In this document: positions 32,176 through 42,854 of the stretch, piece after piece
Layout: every line of letters begins with the position of its first letter
Numbering within the stretch: position 1 is the stretch's first letter
Source of the DNA: Ambrosia x helenae
Taxonomy: Eukaryota; Streptophyta; Magnoliopsida; Asterales; Asteraceae
Length of the DNA: 64,000 nucleotides
NCBI GenBank assembly: GCA_030844895.1
Contig: CM061224.1
Location: 75,524,567 to 75,588,566, forward strand
Reading direction: 5' to 3'
The notes under the pieces: generated by a model
What the model saw: the letters and a program-made list of their open reading frames with translations, nothing else
What the model was told of the DNA's origin: nothing
Database searches by the model: none
Program-made: the position numbers and the translations under genes

Positions 32176-33008
32176 CTAGGTGAACTCTTGCGTGTATTAA
32201 GTGTTTAATTGCATATGTTGCATGATGTCTTGTAATTGTCTAACACGTGGGGTATCGAGTCACAGCCCCACGTTTACTGTTTTACTTTCGGGGAGAAACA
32301 TGCTACATACTTACTTACTAAAGGTCATGTTATACTATGGTTACTTTATTATACTATGCGGCTTTTATGGAAAGTCCCAGGGGAAACCATGAATGTGCGG
32401 GGATGCACAACGGGGGAAATGTGGATAGATCTATTGGGCCTCACAAACCCCACTCGACGGTTGGGCCGGGCGGGTATATATTGTCTCTTATTACTGGCTC
32501 GCCGAGGCATCGGTTATAGCCAAAACGTCTGGGCAAGCTTCAACAACTTACACACGTATAATAATGGGTTCCCAACCGTAGTAGTAAACAAACACTTAAC
32601 GTCTAGCTAACGTTCTTATAACTTAGTAGTAACAGATATGATTTTTCCAAACTTGTAACAACACTTTTATAAAAGAAAACCTGTGAACTCACCAGCATTA
32701 TATGTTGACATTTTTGGCATGTTTTCTCAGGTCGCTAAGGTAGCAGTCAACGGGCTAGGCGCACGAAGTCATGCACAGCGTCTAACATTTTGAAGCATAT
32801 TAAACAATGTTTTGTAAACTATAATATGTCTTGGTTGTAAACAAGAAATGCTTCCACTGCTGGTTTACGGCTCAAAGCATGATATTTTGGTTTTGAAAAT
32901 ATATATGAATGCATGTTTGTTGTATGTTTATTGTGATCGTTGACTGAGATCCTGGTGTGTCACGCGCCTCGCGGTAAAACCCCGCATGTGGAATTTGAGG
33001 GTGTGACA

Positions 33009-33640
33009 AGTTTACATTAAGTAAGCATGTAATCTAAAAGTTTGTGTGTTTGTAGCATGTCCCCCCCCCCTCCCCCCAACAGGAAAACACGTAAAAGGGG
33101 TCGCGAAACTCACCTTATGTTGCGTAGTATTAAATACTATAAAGCATGCTTATGAAGATGACCCGCTATTAGTTACCTATAATACATAAGTCTATAAGTG
33201 TTTGCTCGTGTTTGAGTTTGTCCATCTAACCCACTATATCCAAATAATGACAAGGTTGGTGTTTTAGAAAATGTTTGACTAAGTTTGGCCAATTTACCAA
33301 GTTTGACCTGATGACCTGTTGGTGACCCATTTGACAAGTTAGGTTGATTCATGTTTGATAAGTCTAGGTTATGCAATTAAACACTTAACCTATGATCCTA
33401 GTGTTCTAGCATATAAACAGGCACACAATGTGTCACGTATAGCATGTACATGATGTCCGATCTTTAGGCATACATCCTAACTCTAACATGTTACTACAAC
33501 AATACCCTATACAATATCCTATGTGTATCCTACAACACATTTCCACATGCAAGTATTCCACTTTTAGTATCATATGAACACCTTGAATAATTTACATGCA
33601 TAAAGTTTTCCATTTTAGTAAGTTATGCTCCTAACGTTTT
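33009..33640 (-). mobile_element. Decayed minus-strand Gypsy LTR remnant
   Basis: Contains diverged counterparts of element B LTR landmarks in the same order: a C-run with GGGGTCGCGAAACTCACCTTA near 33100, ACCCGC with TTAGTTACC near 33164, and TTGGTGACCCATTT near 33320. The ends are not resolvable. No gene. Confidence 0.5.
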
Positions 33641-34769
33641 GTGACACCTGACAAATTCAGGTTAACTTTTTACATTGAACTCTTTTGTAGTCATATGCCA
33701 AAACTTGCTATTAAATAACCTCATCTGTTTGAATCAGGAAATGTTGTGAACCCTCTATCACCTCCGTCAACTAACCCTTTTGGGACATACATGGATTTAA
33801 AAAAAAATTATCTTGGTGTAATTTTTCGCGATTATGTGTTAATAAATTTATCTTTGATTTAAAAAAAAAAATACATGGATTATCCTGCGAGACCCCATGC
33901 ACTGGCTGCGTTATGTCCATCTATGGTTACATCTACTGGCGAGCCAATTGCTTTGTATGTTGTTGGTTTGGCTTCACCAATCCACGAGATGAGCATGCTT
34001 CTTAACACATTGACTGCCCTGCAATTAAACCACTTACCTTTGGACACATTACTTTGGCGATACCTCAAATTGCCCTACCTACCCAAGTTATCACACCCAT
34101 GGTCGCCAACAAAAAGCGAAAGTGTGAGTAAAACAGTGGTAACTTATCTCGGCCAGAACCTTAGCAGCAGAAATTCAAAACTTCAAATACTCATACTCTA
34201 TCTACACATGTCAACCTAAAACGGAATGCTTATGCTGGTATGCACCCTAGGTGCAACATGTGTGGTTTCCATCATTGTGATGATTGCAACAAGATCCGAT
34301 GCCAACATTGCGACAAACTGGGCCACTTAGCTAAAAACTACAGAATCTGAAACACGAAAAAGTAAGGACATTTTAAGAGGGATTGTCCAAAAGTGAAGCA
34401 ATATGATATTGGTAAGTTTCCTTAAATCTTTGTCATACTTCGGTATTATGTGCTTTTGATACTGATAGAAGTTTCTTACCTCTTGAGTTAGTCAATTGTT
34501 AGATGCCATCCCTGAAGCACCGAAAACCATATACACCCTAATGGTAGCAAATGGTCAATTGATTTAAGTACCACATATTCTTAAAGGGTGTAAAGTAGAA
34601 CCATCAGGTCAATCATTAGACATAGATCTTATGCCAGTTACCCTAGGTAGTTTTGATGTTGTAGTGGGTATGGATTTGTTGTCCCAATGTTGAGCCGAGA
34701 TAATTTGTTATGATAAATTGTATGCATCTCCATTCCTTGCGGAGAAATCCTGACTATTCAAGGCAAGAA
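33641..34769 (+). pseudogene. Decayed Gypsy LTR, gag and protease remnant
   Basis: Begins with a diverged LTR start (TGTGACACCTGACAAATTC). From about 34230 it encodes two zinc-knuckle remnants (CNMCGFHHCDDCNKIRCQHC, CDKLGHLAKNY) and then protease pieces: a broken active-site segment near 34455 and the string DLMPVTLGSFDVVVGMDLL near 34630, interrupted by stops and frame changes. It is cut off by the LTR at 34770. The open frame at 33875-34219 lies in this debris; I do not recognise it. Confidence 0.65.
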
Positions 34770-36039
34770 TGTTGGGAATCGCGTAACCCATTCGGATCCA
34801 AATCAACAAATAATATAAGACAACCATAGGGTGTTTAGAAAACTACCTTGCCGAAACACTAAATAGACTGCACGGTGGATCTACGAACACCACACTAGTT
34901 AGCAAAATCACCAAACTTGAATCACCCGAAAACACTCAAAATCACTCGGTGTAGATCCCTATCAACACAAACACATGAACACGCGAAACAAGACTGCCCC
35001 GAGCAAGACACGGACCCAAGGAGCCGCACATACAACTTATGGCCACCCAAGGTGGTGTGTGAGCCGAGATAGGCAAGAAGAGGGTCACGCGTGCAGCATG
35101 TATAGGCGGCGAAGGTGGCCAACAACGGTGAGGGTGGAGGCAGTGGTGGTGGCGACCAAAAGTGGTTATGTGATTTGTTTTGATAAAACATAATCAAAAG
35201 CTTATGGTGGCAAAAACTTTTCTTAGGGTTTTAGGCAATGTTTTCAGAACCGGACCGGACGTCGAACTGGAGTCACCACCGGTCCGACCGGTCCAACCGG
35301 TCTGGCTGGCCTAATGAACCGGCCCAAAATTCGAACAAAAACCAAAAAAATAAAATGAAAAAAATAAAAACTGGTCCAACCGGCCAAAAAACCGGTCCAA
35401 CCACCGGTCCGGCGGTTCAATTCCCGGTCCGATGCTAGGGCGGTCCAACATAGTGACCCGGACCGGCAGGGGGTCCGTTTCCCAGTCCGACCGGTCGGAC
35501 CGGCCGATCCGGTCCGGGTTTCAAAACATTGGTTTTAGGTTAATTTGATTATAAAATAATCACTTTTACAACCAAGTCCCTCAACTAATTACTTGCTCCC
35601 AAAAGATTTACCATGTATTAATTAATTATTAATTATTAGCCATTACAGTTTTATAATTAACACTATAATCACAAAACTTTATTTCTTATGTTTTATTATT
35701 AAATAAAATAATAAACATGACATTATTATTTAACACCTTAAATAATAATCACCACTTTATATCAATCTATAATTATCGTGCACCGACAATGATCAATCAT
35801 CATTAACTAATATCGAATAACAATTATTCGACAATGCCGTAATAATTATTCTCTAATAATTATTATGTTGTTTAACACTTTAAACGATCCAAAATATTTA
35901 TTTCTTAATCGAAACTATTTGTGATTGATAATATTTAACAATTAAATATTATTTATATGTTCGCAATCCAAAGTGTATCTCCTTGGATATTACTTTGATA
36001 ATCGCATTATTAATCGATATTTGGACACCATTTCCAACA
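34770..36039 (-). repeat. Copia-type LTR, minus strand, interrupted by a hAT MITE
   Basis: Bounded by TGTTGGGAATCGCG at left and CCATTTCCAACA at right, i.e. TGTTGGAAATGG...CGATTCCCAACA on the minus strand, the form usual for Copia LTRs. A purine tract (GTCCAAGTGGGAGTC on minus) abuts its start at 36040, so this is the 3' LTR of a minus-strand element whose body lay to the right. A sequence with the same terminus recurs at 63082. Small frames at 34922-35438 are not genes. Confidence 0.7.
35236..35531. mobile_element. hAT-type MITE with 8-bp TSD
   Basis: A 296-bp element starting CAATGTTTT and ending AAAACATTG, packed with CCGGTCCGACCGG-like repeats that make it strongly palindromic. Flanked by GTTTTAGG on both sides (35228-35235, 35532-35539). 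The 8-bp duplication points to a hAT transposase supplied in trans. Confidence 0.85.
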
Positions 36040-36965
36040 GACTCCCACTTGGACAAGTAACGATTACTTGGTATAATGCACGACAGAGTTAGGCTTCTAG
36101 CTACACCATAGTCCCTATTAAAGTATGAAGATTTATGTTTGTTAACTATACCTTATGTGTTATGAGTAAACACTTTACTCAAATAAGCATATAGCCTTGT
36201 GATATCATTATCATTTATCATTTCTATTATAAGAACTTGTCAAACATGAGACATGGATCCGTTTCATTCTTATATATCATTTAAACACTTCTATCCTATA
36301 GCATATTCGAGTGGTAATGACAAACTACTGCTAGTTTGAGTATGGCCATACATTTCACACCGGTCTTATCATCGAGGGCGTCAGAACGTTCTAAACTTTT
36401 TTGTAAAGAAGCACAAAATCCCTTAAACAACATACAACTCCCACTTAACATCAACATTATCCACAACCTAACACCTTTATTGCTATCCTATCAGGGCATA
36501 ACATCATCTTTCTTTGAACTTATCATCTCTATGTAGTTCAACTAGTTCTTGAATCAGATATACTACTTATCTATTTTTGAAGTATGATGTTGTTGTTTGG
36601 CTCTTGTTAATCTATTTGATCTTTATCAAACATCCATTAACAAATACTTGGACTAATGCATTTATACTTTATCTCTAAAGGTGTCACTTTTTGATTTTTC
36701 AGCTAAACATTATAAAGTATTTTATCTCTTATTGAAATACTTGTTGTATGTCTATGCATACGCTTATTTTATATCATGGTTTATTCTCTAGTCAACATTT
36801 TATTTATTATCTTAAACCCGATACACATATATTCATAGAAAGTAAAAAATATTTGATAAACAACTTTTATCAAAATAGAATTTCATATGTTTTTCATGTT
36901 CATATAATAAACAAGAGATAATTTATCTAAACCCTTTTGGATATTTGATATGTTTATATGTTATA
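36040..36965 (-). other. Copia 3' internal sequence, non-coding
   Basis: Follows the PPT of the LTR at 34770-36039 in minus-strand order. AT-rich; I find no pol motif on either strand. It ends where the Helitron at 36966 begins, so the rest of the Copia element is missing or displaced. Confidence 0.4.
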
Positions 36966-37519
36966 CTAGCTGATTACCCCGGGAGGATCCCGGGGTTGAA
37001 AAAATCTAATTTTACGTGATAATCTATTGCAAATGGCTCAAGTTAACTAACCACAAAATCTCTCAATCATTGCATATTCATAGTATTCTAATCAGTAATA
37101 ACTCATATTCCCCACAAAATCTAATTTTACGTGATAACATCAACACTTTGTGTGTTTTTTTCCTGTATGAACGAAACCCCACAAAAAATAGTCGATTTTT
37201 TCTCCGTTTTTTATATAGCACTATGGTACTCGTTGGAAAGATAATAAAACGCTCGTTAATTTGGTGTAATTTTTTTCTTTAAAAAATCCTGTATATAAAA
37301 GATATAAACGTTTAAAAATTATGGAAGGAAATATGAGAGAGAAAATTTTAAATTTATTTTTAAATTTTTTTTCCTAAAATAACTCAATTTAATTAAAAAG
37401 GAAATAATTCAAAAACACTAAAATTTTTCAATTATGATGCCACGTGGCAGTTTCATGGAAAGGTTGAAGGCACCATTGCTCGCCACGTCAGCAATGTTCA
37501 ATTCTTTTATATATATTAA
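36966..37519 (-). mobile_element. Non-autonomous Helitron (tandem copy 1)
   Basis: On the minus strand it ends with the hairpin CCCCGGGATCCTCCCGGGG, then TAATCAGCTAG and T, a typical Helitron 3' end. It abuts a second, ~90% similar copy. No coding capacity. Confidence 0.7.
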
Positions 37520-38060
37520 CTAGTTGATTACCCCGGGAGGGTCCCGGGGTTGAAAAATCTAATTTTAAATGGCTCAAGTTAACTAACCACAAAATCTCTC
37601 AATCATTGCATGTTCATAGTATTCTAATCAGTAATAACTCATATTCCCCACAAAATCTAATTTTTACATGATAACATGAATACTTTGTGTGTTTTTTTCC
37701 TATATGAACGAAACCCCACAAAAAATAGTCGATTTTTTTCTCCATTTTTTATTTAGCACTATGGTACTCGTTGGAAAGATAATAAAACGTTCGTTAATTT
37801 GGTGTAATTTTTTTCTTTAAAAAATTCCGTATATAAAAGATATAAACGTTTAAAAATTATGGGAGGAAATATGATAGAGAAAATTTTAAATTTATTTTTA
37901 AATTTTTTTCCTAAAATAATCAATTTAATTAAAAAAGGAAACAATTCAAAAACACCAAAAACTCTCCATTATGATGCCACGTGGCACTCTCAAGGGAAGG
38001 TTGAGGCCTCCATTGCACGCCACGTCAGCATATATGTTTTCTTTTATATATATAGATAGA
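37520..38060 (-). mobile_element. Non-autonomous Helitron (tandem copy 2)
   Basis: The 3' end has hairpin CCCCGGGACCCTCCCGGGG and CAACTAG|T; the 5' end is TCTATATATATAAAAG (minus strand) in a short TAGA repeat near 38055. The conserved core (CTCGTTGGAAAGATAATAAA) also occurs in the Helitron at 24955-25802 in the opposite orientation. Confidence 0.75.
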
Positions 38061-38237
38061 TAGATTAATAGATATCTAGGAGTAGGGTTTGGCTAAAATA
38101 AAAACCCTTATGAGTTGTGCAAACTCTAGAAACCTAATGGTGACCATTGATCAACCAACATCAATGGATGAGATTGAATAACTAATATTATATTATTAAT
38201 CTATACTTCTATATCTATATCTATATCTATATCTATA
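38061..38237. other. Spacer ending in a CTATAT microsatellite
   Basis: Short AT-rich sequence; an imperfect (CTATAT) repeat from about 38209 merges into the 5' end of the next Helitron. Confidence 0.6.
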
Positions 38238-39415
38238 TCTATACTATCTTATAAGGAGGAGTGATATACAAGATAGTAATTTTCTTTTCCGTACAACTTA
38301 AAAAGCAACATGTACAACATATTTAAACAACACATTTAAGGGTATTATGGGGATGTTGGTGACAATTAAGACACATAGAAGGTTAAAATAGTAATTTTAA
38401 GTTGTATTTGTAGTTCAAAACTAAAATGTCATCCCCTTTCTACCCTTCACCTTCGTATTCACCTTCACCTGCTCGTTTGCAAATGAAGTGTCTCACCTTC
38501 ATTCACTGTCCATCAATTTCATTAATCATCATCCCTTCTGCTTCAGTTGGTGCAATTGTCGGCTTCCCTACCTTACCTCTCTCTCTCTCTCTATGTTATT
38601 CTCTTTCCCTCTTTCTCCCAATTTATTGAAGCTGCAACCCTGTTTTTTTTACTACCGTCGACATAAACATATAGAACACTTGTGATTCCACATCGTTCAA
38701 CCTTTAATTGCTGGAGGTAATTTCTCTATCTCTCTCTCTCTCTCTCTTGAAATTCATCTCTTCAATCACATTGTTGATTTTTTGTTCGTGTTTTAGGGTT
38801 TTGCATTGCTTTGTTGTTGTGCTGATTGGCATCAATTGAAGGTATGCTTATTGTTCTTTGATATCTATTATTTGCCTTTGTTGTTTGTAGTTGTACCAAT
38901 TGTAGGTTTATTTTATGGCTTGTTTGATCTCAACTACTTGCGTTTGTGGTTTGTGTCTTAATCGGTTGCTTTAAATTTAAGTTTCTTCGTTTATTTCTTT
39001 CTTAACTATTTTTTTTTCTTTTATCCTGTCTCTTTTTTTTAGCTTAAACTTTTTTTTAGTGGGATATGGACCTACAATCAGACCTACTTGCTTTGTGGTC
39101 TATACACGCATGAATTGCATTCCTTACAGCATAGATTTTATTTTCTGCCCTATATTTGTTTGCAAGCCTCTAGCTGTAGTATGTTAAGTTTCCTAATATG
39201 TTGACATGCTAGCTGTTTCTGGTAATAAAAGACCCCCGAATAACTGTTGATGAACAGCAAGCTTCAGTCCATATCATTTATAATTCTATAACAAGGTATA
39301 GAGGAAAACATTTTAATCTAATACTTTATGTTGTTACATTTAGGCGTTGAGTTTCAATTTCTATATGTATTTTCATTTTCTTAGAGTTTTAAATAACTAT
39401 TATTTTGGTCCCTTC

Positions 39416-39825
39416 CTTGGTTTTAAAAAGCGCAAAGCGCACAAAAGCAACGAGGTCTAAAACCGAGGCGCAAAGCGCAGAGCGCAAAAGCGGTGGGCTT
39501 TTCGTACGCGAAGCGCAAGACGATTATATAATTTTTTCTATATATCCTATAGGTTTTTAGCATACTTACCCCAAAATATAGATATAAATAAGGTTTATAT
39601 ATGATTTAACTTAAATGTATAACCTTTTTTAGCTATATGTATAACACTTTGAAGCACAAAAACACCCCTGTACGACTTTTTTTGCCAAAAAAGCGCGATT
39701 TTCTTGCGCTTTTTGCGCTTTTCCTGCGCTTTTTGTACACTGCGCGCCTCGAGTGACATAAGGCGCATGGATTTGCCGTTTGCGCCTCAGGTCACTTCAC
39801 GCTCAGGCGTGCTTTTTAAAACCTA
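39416..39825. mobile_element. MITE with 9-bp TSD (AAAGCGC-rich)
   Basis: 410 bp with inverted ends GGTTTTAAAAAGC / GCTTTTTAAAACC and internal GCGCAAAGCGC-like repeats. Flanked by GGTCCCTTC at 39407-39415 and 39826-39834. A 9-bp duplication suggests a Mutator-like source; hAT is the alternative. It lies upstream of the first recognised ZCCHC8-like exon. Confidence 0.75.
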
Positions 39826-39911
39826 GGTCCCTTCTTTACCTTCTTTATAATTCATATATTTTTTTATTTGTTTTTCATATAAACTCTAATTGAATATCTT
39901 ATGTGTATTAG

Positions 39912-41193
39912 AGAGAGTAAACGGAAGCTTGAGGAGTTATTACAAAAGTGGTCCGAATGGCATGCTCGACATAGTTCTTCATCTCGTGTAAGCTTGTTTT
40001 CTAAAAATATTGCTATTAGTTACTGTCAACTTACCTTAGGATTCCACAACTTCATAGTTTCTTAACCAGCTGTCAACTGCATGAATTTGTATTGGTTTCT
40101 TCAATTGAAAGGTTTATTTGGTATTTTTTAAACATATTAGGTTCTGTTACTTCATAGATGTTTGAATTACATGTAGCCTTTCCTGACTTGTGTTAAGTAT
40201 CTGTCTTTGGCATTTCATTCGCAGCTTTTGTTTAGTTGTCATTTACCAAGATTAAATGCTATTAATTTTCTGAATTTCTTTCCTCTTCAGGATTCAAAGG
40301 TCGAGCTAGAGTCTGGTGAAGGGACCTATTATCCAGCTCTTAATAATGGTTTGGACAAATCTTCAGCAGTGGTAGATTTATCTTTTTTACTTGTTCTGAT
40401 CATTCACTTGTAGACTAATTGAATTTGGTGAACTTTTTCTGTGGTAATGTAATGCATTTGGATCCATAAGTAAACTACTTTTATTTGTTGTATAGTCATT
40501 CTGGATGGATGGGCAAGCTAGGAATTTGCAAAGCAAAGAGGTTATAGCTTTAGATAGCAATTCAGTCCCGCTATATGATCGTGGGTATTCTTTCGGCTTA
40601 ACATCAATTGATGGTCCGAGTAATTTAGAGGGGTATGGAATTATATTCTGGTGCATACTCTTGTGAATGCTTTATTTTTAGGGTTACATAAATAAATTTT
40701 CTATAATTCTGTGTTATTTTTACCACAATCTGTGACAATTCCATTTTTCCATATCTTTAGTCTTGACCGTGGTCTTGTTTTTTGTGAGTAGAGGATTGGA
40801 AATAGTAGACGATTCTCGTTGCTTCAATTGTGGTTCGTATAACCATGCACTTAAAGAATGCCAAAAGCCTCGTGACAATGCTGCTGTTAACAATGCCCGT
40901 AAACAACATAATGCTAAACGTAATCAGAATTCAATATCTCGTAACCCAACCCGATACTATCAAGACAATCCTGGGGGAAAATTTGATGGTTTAAGGCCAG
41001 GTGTCCTATCTCCAGAAACTAGAAAGCTTCTGGGCCTTGGGGTATAAAAAAGTAACCTTGGATTATTTCCTTACCCTTTTTCACATTTTCATTTATGCAA
41101 ACTAAAGTAACCCTTTGGTTAAACTGTAGGAGCTGGATCCACCTCCATGGCTTAACAGAATGCGGGAAATTGGTTATCCACCAGGATACCTAG
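39912..41193 (+). pseudogene. Captured ZCCHC8-like gene fragment (zinc knuckle + PSP domain)
   Basis: Five exon-like blocks with GT-AG borders in order: 39912-39987 (KLEELLQKWSEWHARH), 40291-40371 (ESGEGTYYPALNNGLDKSS), 40496-40632 (DSNSVPLYDRGYSFGLTS), 40792-41041 and 41130-41193. The fourth has the zinc knuckle CFNCGSYNHALKEC and LRPGVLSPETRKLLGLG; the fifth has DPPPWLNRMREIGYPPGY, the PSP domain of ZCCHC8-type proteins, which act in nuclear RNA surveillance (NEXT complex) and splicing-related complexes. The joined blocks keep an open frame and their splice sites, so a chimeric transcript is possible. N- and C-terminal parts of the normal gene are absent. It is a genomic (intron-containing) capture, not a retrocopy. 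Confidence 0.82.
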
Positions 41194-41734
41194 GTAATTG
41201 ATTGTTATTGTTTTAAAATATAATTATTTACGATAATAGAATGCTTTTAATGCTTATGTTACTCATTAGTTATGTACAAATTTAATTTTTAAAAAGAAAA
41301 AAGAAAAGAATGGATGGGGAGGATGTAATTGACTAATTTTTGTGAGTTCAACTACCTTGTTATGTCTATTTTTTTTTTTTTAATATCTGGAAGGGGCAGA
41401 TGTAATTGACTAATTTTCTGCATATGGACTATTACTTCTGATATTAGACTACAGTTAGATAAAACCTGCATTTCTAGACGTGTCTTTTTATTAATTACTA
41501 ATTAGTATGTTTACAGGTTGATTAAATTTAGTGAAAAGATTTGTTGGGATTATAAAACCGGTAGAAAATGAAGATTATGAAGCCTTCTCGCAACATAGGC
41601 AAAGCGATGTACTGTTAATTTAGGGCTTTGAAATCGAAATTTACACTCTAGGGAAGAAGGCCTTTAATACACAGATGGATGATAACTATTAGCTAGAGTA
41701 AGAAACCAAGGAAGTGGATCTGGATAGTATATTT

Positions 41735-42854
41735 GATCTAAGGTTAAGCTTAATGACAATGTATTAATTGATAAGTTGGTAAAATATGTCAGAAAAGTGG
41801 AGCAAGTAGCAGAAGAGGTTGATTCGTTGAGAGAAAGTTTGGATTGATATATGCAGCGGCAGCAGAGAATGATGCAAGAAGAGCAAGGGAGGGCAGACTT
41901 GTTTGGTAGAACTGTATGTAAATTAAATTAGTTATTTAGTTAATCGTGTTTTTCTTTTAACTAGATATAGATCACCAGGTTAATTTCATACAATCTTCAG
42001 AATTGTTAACTTTAATTATATTGTTTGTTTCGTAAAAACTTTAGTCTCATATCTTGCTAATTTTTTACGAGGAAGCACAAGCAATGGAGTCTGCGTGTAA
42101 CTCTTAAAAAATGTTGGAAGAGGCAACTGCAACTGGAACAACCAGTGTTGTAAAAGGCGAGCTAGGCGGCCGCCTAGTCGCTAGTCGGTACCCAATATCG
42201 GAATAAGGTCCTAGGCTGGATCCTAGGCCTTTTGGCCATTAGGCGGGGATTAGGCGGATTTAGGCGGTCTTAGGCCGACCTAGGCGCTGTTTATTATTAT
42301 TATTTTTTGATTCCACAAATTTCTAAGGTAGAAAAGTGATGGAGAAGTACCTGGTTTGCAGCAATTGGGTCGATGATGAAGATGAAGGAGTTACAGGAAT
42401 GGTGTATGATGATGGAGAAGAAAAAAAATTAGGGTTAGACTTCACCATGAAAGGAGATGCAGGAAGAAAGTGGAAGCATGAAGAAGAAGAAGAAGAAAGT
42501 GGTTGTTTTGCTTTAGGTTTTTTTTTTTTATGTTTAGTTATTTAATAATTACCCCCTAACTTTCATTATTTTACATTTAGTTCTTCTAACTTACAATATT
42601 TTACATAAAAGCTAAAAATAAGTTTATGTATTTAAACATTTAACCCTTCTATCTCTAACATATTTTCAAAAAACACCTAAATTTGTGTGTGTGTGTATAT
42701 ATATATATATAATATGTATAAAAATACCAAAACGCCTAATTTCGCCTAGTCCCGACTAGTCCCTAGGTTGGACCTCACCGCCCGCCTAGCGCTTTCTGCA
42801 ACACTGGGAACAACCATTCTTGCTAAATATTTCGAACAAAGAGAGCGCTTACAG
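41735..42854 (+). pseudogene. Captured membrin (Golgi Qb-SNARE) fragment
   Basis: Three blocks resemble plant membrin (MEMB11/12 type), a SNARE for ER-Golgi transport: VRKVEQVAEEVDSLRESLD and QRQQRMMQ...RADLFGRT up to a GT donor at 41914; FYEEAQAMESA in 42045-42142 after an AG acceptor; and ILAKYFEQRERLQ in 42815-42854, before a GT donor. A TGA interrupts the first block and a TAA the second. A hAT element (42143-42806) sits inside the exon. A hydrophobic segment after the acceptor at about 43288 could be the membrane anchor exon, but the match is weak. The fragment is clearly non-functional. Confidence 0.62.
42143..42806. mobile_element. hAT element with perfect 8-bp TSD
   Basis: 664 bp, ends CAGTGTTG / CAACACTG, flanked by GGAACAAC on both sides (42135-42142, 42807-42814). 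Subterminal GCCTAGGCGG-like repeats. Contains a short open frame (42336-42545) of charged low-complexity sequence, not a transposase. Confidence 0.88.

Larger units (their letters stand above)
29336..33008 (+). repeat. 3' LTR of Gypsy element A, with transposon inside
   Basis: Starts TGTAACACCCGG, ends GAGGGTGTGACA. Without the insertion at 30962-32175 it is about 2.46 kb. It is the only complete copy of this LTR in the window and shows what the 5' copy lost after 4530. It has two units of the 31-bp repeat, the GGCGATTAG clusters and a TATA box at 29884. The small frames at 29955-30176 and 32201-32610 are shadows. Confidence 0.92.
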
